The notes: generated from the letters alone by a model not told the origin. A stretch of 51,410 nt of DNA from Clostridia bacterium (GCA_017501885.1 JAFVWA010000150.1:1-51410), one strand, 5' to 3'; counted from the stretch's first letter, positions 7,988 to 16,510 are shown. Made by a program: numbers and translations.

Positions 7988-9748
7988 TTATTTGTCATTT
8001 TCGCCCTCCTTTAAAAGTTCTTGTTGTTCTTTTGCCGACTGCCATTGTTCATCAGTTAAGTGGCTGTCTTTAGCTTTTCCGTATTCTTTATTCTTAGTTT
8101 CACCAAGGTCAAGAGAGCCTGTCATCATAAGACCTAATTCTTCTTTGGTGGTTTTTTCTGCGTGAACGATACCCATAACTTTGCCGTGACATAAAACCAT
8201 TATCTTATCGCAAAGCGCAAGCATAACGTCTAAGTCTTCGCCTATAAACAGCACGCCCGTACCTTTTGCCTTTTGTTCGTTTAGTATATCGTAAATAACG
8301 TATGAAGAATTTATATCAAGACCACGAACGGGATAAGCCGTTATAATAACGTTTGGAGAAGCTTCGATTTCTCTACCAACTAAAACCTTTTGAACGTTAC
8401 CGCCCGAAAGTCTTCTAACGGGAGTTTCGCTTGATGGCGTTACAATTGCAAGTTTTTCGATTAACTCTTTCGCTTGCTTTCTTGCCTTCTTTCTATTAAC
8501 GAATGGGCTTATGCCTTCGCTATAGGTTTTAAGCATCATGTTGTCCGTTATAGAAAACGATGGTGCCAATCCCATACCCAAACGGTCTTCAGGGATAAAA
8601 CTCATAGAAACACCCTTTTCTATAATGGTTTTAGGTGGCAAACCAACAATGCTTTCGCCCTTGTGCATAATAAAGCCACCCTTTATCTTTCTCAAACCTG
8701 CAATAGCTTCACAAAGTTCTTTTTGTCCGCAACCTGCAATACCTGCAACACCGAGAATTTCTCCGCCACGAATATAGAAACTTGCTTTATCTATCGCTTG
8801 ACTTCCGTCGTCTTTGTCAACGGTTAAATCTCTTATCTCTAATAAAGGTTTATCAAAGTCGGTTTTTATTCTATCTATTTTAAGGTCAACTTTTTTACCT
8901 ACCATCATTTCGGTAAGTTTTTTCTCGTCAGTCTTCTTAGTATCTACAACTCCGATATATTCGCCCTTTCTTAAAACGGCAACCCTGTCGCTTATTTCCA
9001 TAACTTCGTTGAGTTTGTGGGTTATGATTATAACCGACTTGCCGTCTTTTTTCATATTGCGAATAACGTTGAAAAGTTTTTGAGTTTCTTGTGGAGTAAG
9101 AACGGCGGTAGGCTCGTCCAAAATCAATATATCTGCCCCACGGAATAAAACTTTAACGATTTCAAGCGTTTGTTTTTCCGAAACGGACATATCGTATATT
9201 TTTTTATTTAAATCTATTTCAAAACCGTATTTAGAACAAATATCGCTTGCTTCACTACGGATTTTTTTCAAATTAAAAGAAGTGTTCTTTTTCTCTATAA
9301 AGAGATTTTTAACACCGATTAAAAAGCTTTTGAATTTGGAACGTTCAATTTTTTCACCGTTTTCGCTAACGAACGCGCTTTTATATGCTTTTTTATACTG
9401 CGCTTTTTCGCCTTTTAAGCCGAGCGCTATATTTTGTGCGCCCGTAAAAACGTCTACCAACTTAAAGTGTTGGTGAATCATTCCTATTTTTAAGTCGAAA
9501 GCATCTTTAGGAGATGCAATAACAACTTTTTTGCCGTTGACGAAAATTTCACCTTCGTCTTGACGGTATATGCCTGAAAGCATATTCATAAGGGTAGTTT
9601 TACCACTTCCGTTTTCTCCGAGAAGGGATAACACTTCGCCCTTTTTAACGCCGAAAGAAACGCCCTTGTTCGCTACGACAGAGCCGAATCTCTTAGTTAT
9701 GTTATCAAACATAACGGCGTATTCATTTGTTTTTTTAACGTTTGCCAT
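7988..9748 (-). CDS. Nucleoside ABC transporter ATPase with two NBDs (YufO type)
   Basis: A single 586-residue chain with two ATPase domains, which energises the two permeases. The first domain has Walker A GENGSGKT (44-51) and Walker B ILILDEPTAVLTP. The second has the degenerate loop GIAGCGQKE, the signature LSGGNVQK and an altered Walker B IITAYPVRGLD, as usual for sugar and nucleoside importers of this class. It is longer than the usual 510 or so residues: a Lys-rich insertion of about 45 residues sits between the Q-loop region and the first signature (about 113-160), and a charged C-terminal tail follows residue 550. The BMP gene is immediately upstream, beyond an attenuator-like hairpin. 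Confidence 0.93.
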   Translation of the reverse strand: MANVKKTNEYAVMFDNITKRFGSVVANKGVSFGVKKGEVLSLLGENGSGKTTLMNMLSGIYRQDEGEIFVNGKKVVIASPKDAFDLKIGMIHQHFKLVDVFTGAQNIALGLKGEKAQYKKAYKSAFVSENGEKIERSKFKSFLIGVKNLFIEKKNTSFNLKKIRSEASDICSKYGFEIDLNKKIYDMSVSEKQTLEIVKVLFRGADILILDEPTAVLTPQETQKLFNVIRNMKKDGKSVIIITHKLNEVMEISDRVAVLRKGEYIGVVDTKKTDEKKLTEMMVGKKVDLKIDRIKTDFDKPLLEIRDLTVDKDDGSQAIDKASFYIRGGEILGVAGIAGCGQKELCEAIAGLRKIKGGFIMHKGESIVGLPPKTIIEKGVSMSFIPEDRLGMGLAPSFSITDNMMLKTYSEGISPFVNRKKARKQAKELIEKLAIVTPSSETPVRRLSGGNVQKVLVGREIEASPNVIITAYPVRGLDINSSYVIYDILNEQKAKGTGVLFIGEDLDVMLALCDKIMVLCHGKVMGIVHAEKTTKEELGLMMTGSLDLGETKNKEYGKAKDSHLTDEQWQSAKEQQELLKEGENDK

Positions 9749-9787
9749 TTTTAATCTCTCTTATAATGGTTAATAAAAAAATTATAT

Positions 9788-9813
9788 CCAAGGGGGCAAC
9801 GAAGCCCCCTTGG
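9788..9813 (-). terminator. partial terminator between the BMP gene and the ATPase gene
   Basis: 10-bp stem CCAAGGGGGC / GCCCCCTTGG with a 6-nt loop, then ATATAATTTTTTT on the minus strand. The U run begins a few bases late. The likely role is partial attenuation or 3'-end protection, so that binding protein is made in excess of the membrane parts; that role is inference. Confidence 0.65.
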
Positions 9814-9834
9814 GTATAGTTAGTAATCTTTTAC

Positions 9835-11064
9835 TTAGTTAAGTTCGGTAATACCGTCGATTCTTAAATCAAAGTAAGGAGCAGAACGGAATTCGCTTTC
9901 TGCAAAATAGGTGATACCGTTAACAGTTTTGATAACTTCGGTTTCGCCAACGTAATCGCCCATGTCGTCAACGTCTGCTTTATAGGTAGTAACCTTTTGT
10001 CCACCAACGGTGAATTTCTCGGTATCGAATACCTTTAAGGTGCCTGCTTTAAGCTGAGAAATAACGTTGTTAAGGTAAGCTTCGGTGCCTTCAGCAGCAG
10101 CGTTTCCTAAACTGGTAAGAGCAACTGCGCCATCGCCCCAGTTTGCACCTAAGCCTTGGCTCCAGTCAGCAGCAACTGCGTTGCCCTTCTTGAAGCTGTT
10201 GATAATGTGTTCATAGTATGGTTGCCAGTTAATTCTTGAAGAAATGATGAAGGTGTTTGGACATCTTGATGCGGTAGAACCGTTGTAAGAAACGTTAGGA
10301 ATACCTGCGGTTTCACAAGCGGTAGGAGCACCCCAAGAGTCAGCGTGTTGAGAAAGAAGAGCTACTTTTTCGTTGTTGATAAGGTTTTCAGCAGCAGTCT
10401 TTTCGCCGTTTTCATCATACCAAGAGCTGGTGTATTGAACTTTCATAACAACGTTAGGAACTACAGAACGAACACCAAGGAACCAAGAAGTGTAACCAGA
10501 AACAACTTCTGCATATGGGAATGCGCCAACGTAACCTAATTTAATGTTGCCGTCTTCATATTTGTCTGCAGGAATTTGGTTAGCAGCAACCATTGCTTGT
10601 AATTTTAAGCCAGCAGCAACACCTGCTAAATATCTACCTTCGTAGATAGATGCGAATGCGTTGTGATAGTTTGCAAGGTTTTCGGTGTGAGCCTTTGTTC
10701 CGGTTGCGTGATAGAATTGAACGTCGGTGAATTCTTCAGCAGCTTGAATCATGTATGGCTCGTGACCGAATGAGTTAGCGAAGATAAGATCGCAACCTTG
10801 GTCTACTAAGTCTGCAGCAGCTTCGTAACAAGCGTTACTTTCTGGAATGTTAGTCTTAATAATTGACTTAGCACCAGTAGCTGAGCAAGCAGCCGTGAAA
10901 GCATCGATAAAGTTCTTATCATACGTAGAGTTGTTGTCGTGTAAGCAGATAAGACCGATCTTTACGTCTGCGCCGGTGTCATCGTCTTCACCGCAAGCGG
11001 TGAGTCCGAAGCAGCATGCTACTACCATTAAGGCAGATAGCAAAAGTGTTAAAAACTTCTTCAT
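9835..11064 (-). CDS. bmpA: BMP-family nucleoside-binding lipoprotein
   Basis: A 409-residue surface lipoprotein that captures the substrate for the ABC importer. The signal peptide runs from MKKFLTLLLSALM to a lipobox LTAC with Cys24 as the lipidated residue, followed by an acidic spacer (GEDDD). The mature part has the two-lobe BMP fold: KIGLICLHDNNSTYDKNF opens the first lobe, and QGCDLIFANSFGHEP and AYAEVV/WFLGVRS are conserved stretches. Relatives bind purine nucleosides such as guanosine or inosine. A strong TAGGAGG site lies 7 bases before the ATG. It follows xpt by 110 bases of hairpin-rich sequence. Confidence 0.95.
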   Translation of the reverse strand: MKKFLTLLLSALMVVACCFGLTACGEDDDTGADVKIGLICLHDNNSTYDKNFIDAFTAACSATGAKSIIKTNIPESNACYEAAADLVDQGCDLIFANSFGHEPYMIQAAEEFTDVQFYHATGTKAHTENLANYHNAFASIYEGRYLAGVAAGLKLQAMVAANQIPADKYEDGNIKLGYVGAFPYAEVVSGYTSWFLGVRSVVPNVVMKVQYTSSWYDENGEKTAAENLINNEKVALLSQHADSWGAPTACETAGIPNVSYNGSTASRCPNTFIISSRINWQPYYEHIINSFKKGNAVAADWSQGLGANWGDGAVALTSLGNAAAEGTEAYLNNVISQLKAGTLKVFDTEKFTVGGQKVTTYKADVDDMGDYVGETEVIKTVNGITYFAESEFRSAPYFDLRIDGITELN

Positions 11065-11110
11065 AAAATACCTCCTACCCTTTCGGGTTTTTTTACTACT
11101 TAAACTTTAC

Positions 11111-11149
11111 CTGCTTTGCATTTTTGCAAAGCAGAAAGGCATGCCTTTC
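11111..11149 (-). promoter_or_regulatory. hairpin and palindrome between xpt and bmpA
   Basis: A 10-bp stem with a four-base loop (CTGCTTTGCA / TGCAAAGCAG, 11111-11134) abuts a perfect 16-bp palindrome GAAAGGCATGCCTTTC (11134-11149). Neither is followed by a U run on the minus strand, so RNA stabilisation or processing, or an operator, is more likely than termination. Confidence 0.4.
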
Positions 11150-11174
11150 CACACATGTATTTTTGTTGTCTATA

Positions 11175-11747
11175 TTATTTTCTAAATTCTATCTTTCCGT
11201 CTTCCATTTTGTCAACGATAGCGAGAGAGAGTATGTCCACTCCCTTTTTGCGCCATTCGTCGCCTGCGCCCTGGAACCCTTTTTCTACTGCGATAGCAAT
11301 GCCTTTAAGCGTTGCGCCAGCCTGCTCTACTATGTTTGCAACTGCCTTAGTTGCTTCGCCGTGAGCAAGAAAGTCATCGATAATAAGCACGTTGTCGTCT
11401 TTACCCAAAAACTCTTTTGGAACGACGAGCACGTTTGATTTTTGGTGTGTGTAAGAAAAACAATCGGCTGTGTAAAACTCCCCGTCAACGTTAGAAGTCT
11501 TAGACTTTTTAGCAAACAAAACGGGACAATCAAAAAACTGCGCAGTAACGCAAGCGATTCCTATCCCCGAAGCTTCGATGGTGAGAATCTTAGTTACTCC
11601 ACAGTCCTTAAAGTGCGAATATATTTCCTTGCCGATTTCTTTTAGTAGGCGCGAGTCCATAAGGTTGTTTAGAAATGACCCAACCTTCAAAACGCCACCT
11701 GGCAAAACTTTTCCCTTTTCTAAAATAGTCTTTTCTAAAAGTTCCAT
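11175..11747 (-). CDS. xpt: Xanthine phosphoribosyltransferase
   Basis: A 190-residue type I phosphoribosyltransferase that converts xanthine plus PRPP to XMP in purine salvage. The PRPP-binding motif NVLIIDDFLAHGEATKA lies at 119-135. The N-terminal MELLEKTILEKG and the LPGGVLKVGSFLNN segment (about 15-28) match the Xpt subfamily closely in sequence and length. It has a consensus promoter but no clear Shine-Dalgarno (GGTG only). The nucleoside transporter genes follow on the same strand, which supports a purine role for that transporter. No purine riboswitch was found in the roughly 75-nt leader. Confidence 0.95.
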   Translation of the reverse strand: MELLEKTILEKGKVLPGGVLKVGSFLNNLMDSRLLKEIGKEIYSHFKDCGVTKILTIEASGIGIACVTAQFFDCPVLFAKKSKTSNVDGEFYTADCFSYTHQKSNVLVVPKEFLGKDDNVLIIDDFLAHGEATKAVANIVEQAGATLKGIAIAVEKGFQGAGDEWRKKGVDILSLAIVDKMEDGKIEFRK

Positions 11748-11820
11748 TTTGACACCGCAACCTAAGAAATCGCTCGTCTATTTTTTACGACAAAAAAGCA
11801 ATAGCCGATTTTACTTTTTT

Positions 11821-11849
11821 ATTATACAAAAATCTCGCGCATTTGTCAA
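11821..11849 (-). promoter_or_regulatory. consensus sigma-A promoter of xpt
   Basis: TTGACA (11849-11844), 17 bp, TATAAT (11826-11821): both boxes match the consensus exactly. One arm of a 12-bp inverted repeat occupies the spacer, so the promoter is probably regulated or overlaps an upstream terminator. Confidence 0.85.
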
Positions 11850-11890
11850 TTCGATTTTGCCTTTTTCGACATTTTTTAGCGCGAGATTTT
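11829..11890 (-). promoter_or_regulatory. perfect 12-bp inverted repeat overlapping the xpt promoter
   Basis: AAAATCTCGCGC (11829-11840) and GCGCGAGATTTT (11879-11890) are perfect complements, 38 bp apart. The proximal arm sits between the -35 and -10 of xpt. Read as RNA from the LOG gene upstream, the same arms form a stem ending in U5, so it could be the LOG terminator. Two TCGAA elements lie between the arms; a PurR-like site is possible but the match is weak. Confidence 0.5.
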
Positions 11891-11920
11891 AAAACATATT
11901 ATATATAGGTGAGATTCCAT

Positions 11921-12499
11921 CTATCTTTTTAGCAAATTCCACTCGATATCGTCCGTGTTATAATTTTCGATATAGTCGATAAGTTCATCCATATCGTCAA
12001 AAAAGAGTGCGAGCTTTTTACACTCGTCATTCACAAAGCCCATACCGATAGCGTCTTCTAAAAGTTTTTTCAAGTCGTCAAAATAACCGTGGCTATTAAA
12101 AAGTGCGATTGCCTTTTGGTGACGACCGAGTTGCTTTAAAGTTATTATCTGAAAAAATTCCTCGTAAGTGCCTATGCCACCGGGGGTTATAACGAACGCG
12201 TCGGCATTGTCTTCCATTATAGCCTTGCGCTCTGCCATGGTTTCGGTATAGGTAATCTTATCTGCTTCGTAGAAAATCTTTTCGTAGCCGTTTTCTTCAA
12301 AAAAGGTGGGGATAACCCCGTGCACGAACGCGCCTACCGACTTAAAACCGCGCGCAACCGCGCCCATAAGCCCGTCGCTTCCTGCACCGAACACCATAGA
12401 GTGTCCGCGTTCGCCAAGACGCTTGCCGAGTTCAAAGCCGTCTTTAATGTATTTATCGTCTATGCGGTTGCTTGCCGCACCGTAAACCGTTACTTTCAA
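11921..12499 (-). CDS. LOG-family (TIGR00730) nucleotide phosphoribohydrolase, TTG start
   Basis: A 192-residue Rossmann-fold protein of the lysine-decarboxylase-like LOG family, whose tested members cleave nucleoside 5'-monophosphates to free base and ribose-5-phosphate. The hallmarks are Arg-Lys at 91-92 and PGGIGTYEE (106-114), and the length is typical. The reading frame begins at TTG (12499-12497). AAGGAGA at 12507-12513 has correct spacing to this codon and no in-frame ATG fits, so TTG is the start. The position next to xpt is consistent with purine base turnover, which is inference. Confidence 0.88.
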   Translation of the reverse strand: MKVTVYGAASNRIDDKYIKDGFELGKRLGERGHSMVFGAGSDGLMGAVARGFKSVGAFVHGVIPTFFEENGYEKIFYEADKITYTETMAERKAIMEDNADAFVITPGGIGTYEEFFQIITLKQLGRHQKAIALFNSHGYFDDLKKLLEDAIGMGFVNDECKKLALFFDDMDELIDYIENYNTDDIEWNLLKR

Positions 12500-12537
12500 T
12501 TTGAGTTCTCCTTGTCAGTCCTAATTATATTATGATT

Positions 12538-12566
12538 ATTTTAAAAGAAAAGCCACTCTTTGTCAA
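12538..12566 (-). promoter_or_regulatory. sigma-A promoter of the LOG gene
   Basis: Minus strand TTGACA (12566-12561), 17 bp, TAAAAT (12543-12538). Confidence 0.75.
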
Positions 12567-12603
12567 TACCCTACTTTTCTTTTTTGTTTTCCTTTCCACT
12601 TAG

Positions 12604-12633
12604 TTGCAAATTTCCATAGATTAGTGGTATACT
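12604..12633 (+). promoter_or_regulatory. promoter of the ArsB/SLC13-like and MFS gene pair
   Basis: TTGCAA (12604-12609), 18 bp, TATACT (12628-12633), upstream of an AAGGATAA site and the ATG at 12662. Confidence 0.6.
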
Positions 12634-12661
12634 CTTTAAGAATTACTTTAAGGATAAATTT

Positions 12662-13960
12662 ATGGTAGCAATTTTGATAGCTGGCGCTACCGCGCTCTGC
12701 ATGGTGCTTTCGGTTTTATTTAAACCGCAAGTGATAATTGGCAGAGTTAAGGTAGGGCTATACTGGTTAATATGTCTTGTCGGGGCAATTTTTATGCTCA
12801 TTTTCGGCGATTTTTCTCTCTCTTTTCTTTGGGAAAGAATTACCGCGCAGTCGAGCGTTAACCCTATTAAGATTTTAACTCTATTTCTCTCAATGACGCT
12901 TCTTTCGGTGTTTTTGGGGGACGCGGGATTTTTCTACGTTATCGCTGACAAGGTGTTTAACAAAGCCAAAGGCGGGCAAAAACGCTTGTTTTTAAGTCTT
13001 TACTTTGCAGTTGCTATCCTTACCGTTTTCACTTCTAACGACATAATAATTTTAACGCTTACTCCGCCCATCTGCATCTTTTGTAAACGCGCAAAAATCT
13101 CTCCCGTGCCATACCTTGTCGGAGAATTCGTTTGCGCAAACACGTGGTCGACAATGCTTATTATCGGCAATCCCACCAACCTTTACTTAGCGCAGTCGGC
13201 AGGCATAACTTTTACTAAGTATTTTGCTATAATGTGGCTTCCAGGTCTTGTTACAGGGGTTTCTTCCTTAGTGATTTTGCTTTTGCTATTTAGAAAACAA
13301 CTATCGCAAAACATCCCCACAAATCAAAATAAAATGGAAAGTCCACCTATCGACAAAGTGAGAATGATAGTTGCCCTTTGCCACCTTGGGGTTTGCATAG
13401 CCTTACTAACGGTAGCCGACTTTATCGGCTTAGAGATGTGGTTAATCTGCTTGGCACTTTGCGTATCGCTTATTTTGTTTAACCTAATTTACGGTTTAGT
13501 TAAAGATAAAAATGCAATAAGGGTTTTGCTTTCAGTTAAAAAAGCGCCCTACGAACTTATACCATTCGTGCTTTCCATGTTCGTGCTTGTGTGTGGCTTA
13601 GAAACGTGCGGAGCAACGGGTGACCTATCCAAAATACTGACCACGAACAGCAAAGTCGACTCCATTATTTACGGTTTTTCGGGTGCGCTCGTTTCCAACC
13701 TGCTCAACAATATTCCCATGAGCGTGTTGTTCTCGTCGGTTATTCCGTTTGGCAACCTATCCGCCCTTTTCGGCGCGATTATCGGCTCTAATCTCGGCGC
13801 GTTTATCACGCCCGTCGGCGCACTTGCGGGAATTATGTGGAGTAGAATTTTATCCGACTACGACATAAAACTACCCTTTTACAAGTTTGTATTATACGGC
13901 TTAGCCGTTGCGCTTCCTTCTTTAGGACTTTCTTGCTTATCTTTGTTTTTAACTGTTTAA
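12662..13960 (+). CDS. ArsB/SLC13-type ion transporter
   Basis: A 432-residue membrane protein with about eleven helices, of the ion-transporter superfamily (ArsB, NhaD, SLC13). The paired re-entrant hairpin regions are visible as TSNDIIILTLTPPI (about 123-136), followed by the GNPTNLYLA element, and in the second half as NLLNNIPMSVLF and SNLGAFITPVGALAGIMW. These Asn-Pro-rich signatures fit an arsenite- or anion-type permease, but no arsR or arsC lies nearby, so arsenic export is unsupported. It shares a promoter with the MFS gene 11 bases downstream. Confidence 0.83.
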   Translation: MVAILIAGATALCMVLSVLFKPQVIIGRVKVGLYWLICLVGAIFMLIFGDFSLSFLWERITAQSSVNPIKILTLFLSMTLLSVFLGDAGFFYVIADKVFNKAKGGQKRLFLSLYFAVAILTVFTSNDIIILTLTPPICIFCKRAKISPVPYLVGEFVCANTWSTMLIIGNPTNLYLAQSAGITFTKYFAIMWLPGLVTGVSSLVILLLLFRKQLSQNIPTNQNKMESPPIDKVRMIVALCHLGVCIALLTVADFIGLEMWLICLALCVSLILFNLIYGLVKDKNAIRVLLSVKKAPYELIPFVLSMFVLVCGLETCGATGDLSKILTTNSKVDSIIYGFSGALVSNLLNNIPMSVLFSSVIPFGNLSALFGAIIGSNLGAFITPVGALAGIMWSRILSDYDIKLPFYKFVLYGLAVALPSLGLSCLSLFLTV

Positions 13961-13971
13961 TTTGAAATATT

Positions 13972-15162
13972 ATGGCTACTTTTTTACTTATCATTATTTA
14001 CGTAACGTTTATAAGTTTAGGGCTTCCCGATTCTTCTATCGGGGCGGCTTGGCCTGCCCTTCACGTTGACTTGGGGTTTGACGTGGGCATGCAAAGTTTA
14101 CTTTCCGCCGTCGTTTCGTTTGGAACGGTGGTGGCAAGTATGTTTAGCGCGCGCCTTATCAATAAATTTGGAACAAGTCTTATAACAGCGTGTAGCACGC
14201 TTCTTACCGCTCTTGCACTTTTAGGGTTTTCCTTTTCAAGTTCCTTGTGGTGGCTACTTGTTTTAGCCATTCCACTTGGGTTTGGCGCAGGCGCAATAGA
14301 CGCTGCGCTTAACAACTACGTAGCAACCCACTATAAAACTTTTGCAATGAACTGCTTGCATTGTTTTTACGGTGTGGGCGTAACTTTAACTCCATACATA
14401 TTCTCATTTACTCTTGCAGGAAACAACGATTGGCGAGGCGGTTTTAGGGTTATTTTTATAATTCAAATCGCCATTGCAATTTTGGCGTTTGCAACACTTT
14501 CCGTCTGGACTAAAGTTAAAGCTAAAGAACCCGAAAAGGATAACTTTACTCCACAAACGTTATCTCTAAAACAAATGGCTAAAATGCGCCCCGTCAGGGT
14601 TGCGTGGGTGGTATTCTTCTCCACTTGTGCGTTGGAATTTTTATGCGGAACGTGGGGTTGCACTTTCTTAGTTAAAACAAAAGGGGTAACCGAATCTTAT
14701 GCCGCCGCCCTTATTACCCTTTACTACTTGGGAATAACTCTCGGTAGGTTCTTGTCGGGCGTAATCTCTAAAAAAGTGTCGTGTGGTGGAATATTAACAA
14801 TAGGTTTTAGCATGGTTGCCGTGGGCGTGGTTAGTTTCTTTTTCAACCTTCCACCATGGCTACTTGGAATTGGCTTTTTACTAATAGGTTTAGGTAACGG
14901 ACCGACCTTCCCTAACTTAACTCACGTTACTCCGCTAATTTACGGAAAAGAACGTTCGCAATCGATAATAGGAACGCAGATGGCGGCGTGTAATTTGGGA
15001 ATACTCTTTATGTATGCGGTAAGCGGTCCGCTTTTTCAAGCGATATCGTTTAAGGTTTTCCCATACTTTGCACTAATCTCGTTTGCCGTTATGGTTTACG
15101 CGTTTATGGTTTATCAAAGACTTCTCGTAAAAGACGGAAAGAGTTTTTACGCTTGGCATTGA
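13972..15162 (+). CDS. MFS transporter
   Basis: A 396-residue major facilitator with twelve predicted helices. The start (MATFLLIIIYVTFISLGLPDSSIGAAWP) is of the FucP/sugar-like MFS type, with the GLPDS-xGAAWP motif common in uncharacterised Firmicute members. The IPLGFGAGAIDAALNNYVATHY region near helix 4 also fits this type. No good Shine-Dalgarno precedes the ATG; with only 11 bases to the previous stop, translation is probably coupled. The substrate is unknown. Confidence 0.85.
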   Translation: MATFLLIIIYVTFISLGLPDSSIGAAWPALHVDLGFDVGMQSLLSAVVSFGTVVASMFSARLINKFGTSLITACSTLLTALALLGFSFSSSLWWLLVLAIPLGFGAGAIDAALNNYVATHYKTFAMNCLHCFYGVGVTLTPYIFSFTLAGNNDWRGGFRVIFIIQIAIAILAFATLSVWTKVKAKEPEKDNFTPQTLSLKQMAKMRPVRVAWVVFFSTCALEFLCGTWGCTFLVKTKGVTESYAAALITLYYLGITLGRFLSGVISKKVSCGGILTIGFSMVAVGVVSFFFNLPPWLLGIGFLLIGLGNGPTFPNLTHVTPLIYGKERSQSIIGTQMAACNLGILFMYAVSGPLFQAISFKVFPYFALISFAVMVYAFMVYQRLLVKDGKSFYAWH

Positions 15163-15187
15163 TTTACCCGTTAAATGGTGGTATAAT
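15159..15187 (+). promoter_or_regulatory. sigma-A promoter of dut
   Basis: TTGATT (15159-15164), 17 bp, TATAAT (15182-15187). The -35 overlaps the stop codon of the MFS gene. Confidence 0.7.
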
Positions 15188-15206
15188 TGAGTAAAGGAAT
15201 ACGAAT

Positions 15207-15686
15207 ATGAAAAGAATTGCTAAATTTGAAAAAGTTAGTCTTGCAGAATTTATAAAGACAGAAAAACAAGAAAACTACGACAACGTGCTTTTGCCAAAGC
15301 GCGCGACGAGTGGGAGCGCTGGCTATGATTTTTTTGCAGTAGAAGATTTTACGCTTGCCCCTAACGAAACAATTAAGATTGCAACGGGCGTTCGCGTTAA
15401 GATAGAGTGCGGTTGGGTGCTCAAACTCTACCCCAGAAGTAGTTTAGGCTTTAAGTATAGACTTCGCCTTGACAACACGGTTGGCATAATCGACAGCGAT
15501 TACTACAATGCTGATAACGAAGGTCATATATTTATAAAACTTACCAACTGTGGCGATAAGCCCTTGACGGTAGAAAAAGGCAAGGCGTTTGCCCAAGGTG
15601 TGTTCGTTGAATATGGAATAACAGTTGACGACGACGCTCAAGAAGACCGAGTAGGCGGTTTTGGTAGCACGGATAAAAATAAATAA
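15207..15686 (+). CDS. dut: dUTP diphosphatase (trimeric type)
   Basis: A 159-residue enzyme that hydrolyses dUTP to dUMP and pyrophosphate. All five motifs are present: SAGYDFFA (37-44), PRSSLG (76-81), NTVGIIDSDYY (90-100, usually GVIDSDYRGE), the GKAFAQGVF region (about 125-133) and RVGGFGST (148-155). Motif 3 is followed by NADNEG instead of RGE, a variant that leaves the catalytic Asp (IIDSD) intact. An AAAGGAA site precedes the ATG, and it has its own promoter and a strong terminator. Confidence 0.93.
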   Translation: MKRIAKFEKVSLAEFIKTEKQENYDNVLLPKRATSGSAGYDFFAVEDFTLAPNETIKIATGVRVKIECGWVLKLYPRSSLGFKYRLRLDNTVGIIDSDYYNADNEGHIFIKLTNCGDKPLTVEKGKAFAQGVFVEYGITVDDDAQEDRVGGFGSTDKNK

Positions 15687-15694
15687 AAATATAA

Positions 15695-15724
15695 AAACTC
15701 CCGAAGCGTTCGCTTCGGGAGTTT
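15695..15724. terminator. bidirectional terminator between dut and rpsR
   Basis: 14-bp stem AAACTCCCGAAGCG / CGCTTCGGGAGTTT with T-rich tracts on both sides, placed between two convergent genes. Confidence 0.88.
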
Positions 15725-15745
15725 GTTTTTAAATTAATCGGTAGA

Positions 15746-16039
15746 TTATTCACCCTTGAATGGTAATAAGTCTACTAATCTTGCACGTTTGATAGCCTTT
15801 GCTAAAACTCTTTGGTGTTTAGCGCAAGTGCCGGTCATACGTCTTGGGAGAATTTTGCCACCTTCGGTGATGTATTTCTTTAAAAGGTTGATATCCTTGT
15901 AATCAATAGCATCCTGTTTATTTTGACAGAAAGCGCAAACCTTTCTGCGGGGAATTCTCTTAACAAATTTCTTGCCCTCTTTAGCAGGAGCAGGTGTTCC
16001 TTCTGCTGCTACTGGGGTAGTATTAGTAATTTCTTCCAT
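15746..16039 (-). CDS. rpsR: 30S ribosomal protein S18
   Basis: A 97-residue small-subunit protein. The C-terminal 70 residues carry the conserved S18 core: [53 protein letters not shown]. The N-terminal 25 residues ([20 protein letters not shown]) are an Ala/Pro/Thr-rich extension not seen in the shortest homologues. Third gene of the rpsF-ssb-rpsR operon. Confidence 0.97.
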   Translation of the reverse strand: MEEITNTTPVAAEGTPAPAKEGKKFVKRIPRRKVCAFCQNKQDAIDYKDINLLKKYITEGGKILPRRMTGTCAKHQRVLAKAIKRARLVDLLPFKGE

Positions 16040-16078
16040 GATTTACTCCTTTAATAATTACTTTTGCCTATGCAAAAA

Positions 16079-16489
16079 TTAGAAGGGAAGCTGGTTGTCG
16101 TCAATAGCTTCCAAGCGTGGTTGTTCTCTCCTTGAAGAAACGGATTCGATATCATCAACTGATTCAGAAGCCCCTCTTGGAGTTAAAAATTCCACTTCGT
16201 CTGCAACGATGTCGGTAACGTATCTCTTATTGCCGTCCTTATCGTCGTAAGAGCGGTTTTGAAGTCTACCAACAACTGCAACTTTGTTACCTTTCTTTAA
16301 GTATTTACCGCAGTTTTCTGCTCTGCCACGCCAAACTGTGATGTTGAAGAAATCAGCTTCACGGTTTCCGTCTGCGTTAGCAAAATCCCTTGATACGGCA
16401 ATTGAAAATCTGCATACTGCAATTCCGCTTGGGGTTTCAGAAAGTTCTGGGTCGCGGGTTAAATTACCCACTAAGATAACTTTATTCAT
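16079..16489 (-). CDS. ssb: Single-stranded DNA-binding protein
   Basis: A 136-residue SSB with an N-terminal OB fold (1-105; MNKVILVGNLTRDPEL, FFNITVWRGRAE, GKVAVVGRLQNRSYDDKDGNKRY-type strands). A short Ser/Glu-rich linker follows, then an acidic C-terminal tip DDNQLPF, which recruits repair and replication proteins (usual form DDDIPF). It is shorter than the typical 160-180 residues because the linker is reduced to about 25 residues. It lies between rpsF and rpsR, the classical order. Confidence 0.97.
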   Translation of the reverse strand: MNKVILVGNLTRDPELSETPSGIAVCRFSIAVSRDFANADGNREADFFNITVWRGRAENCGKYLKKGNKVAVVGRLQNRSYDDKDGNKRYVTDIVADEVEFLTPRGASESVDDIESVSSRREQPRLEAIDDNQLPF

Positions 16490-16510
16490 ACGTTTTCTCC
16501 TATCCTTATC

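Noticed and set aside
11748-11820. Possible purine riboswitch in the xpt leader
   Set aside because: The conserved purine-aptamer core (TATAA..., ATATGG... and loop-loop pairing) is missing in the 75-nt leader, and no three-way junction could be drawn.
12662-13960. Arsenite efflux gene
   Set aside because: ArsB-like topology alone is not enough; no arsR, arsA, arsC or arsD is adjacent, so only the superfamily is named.
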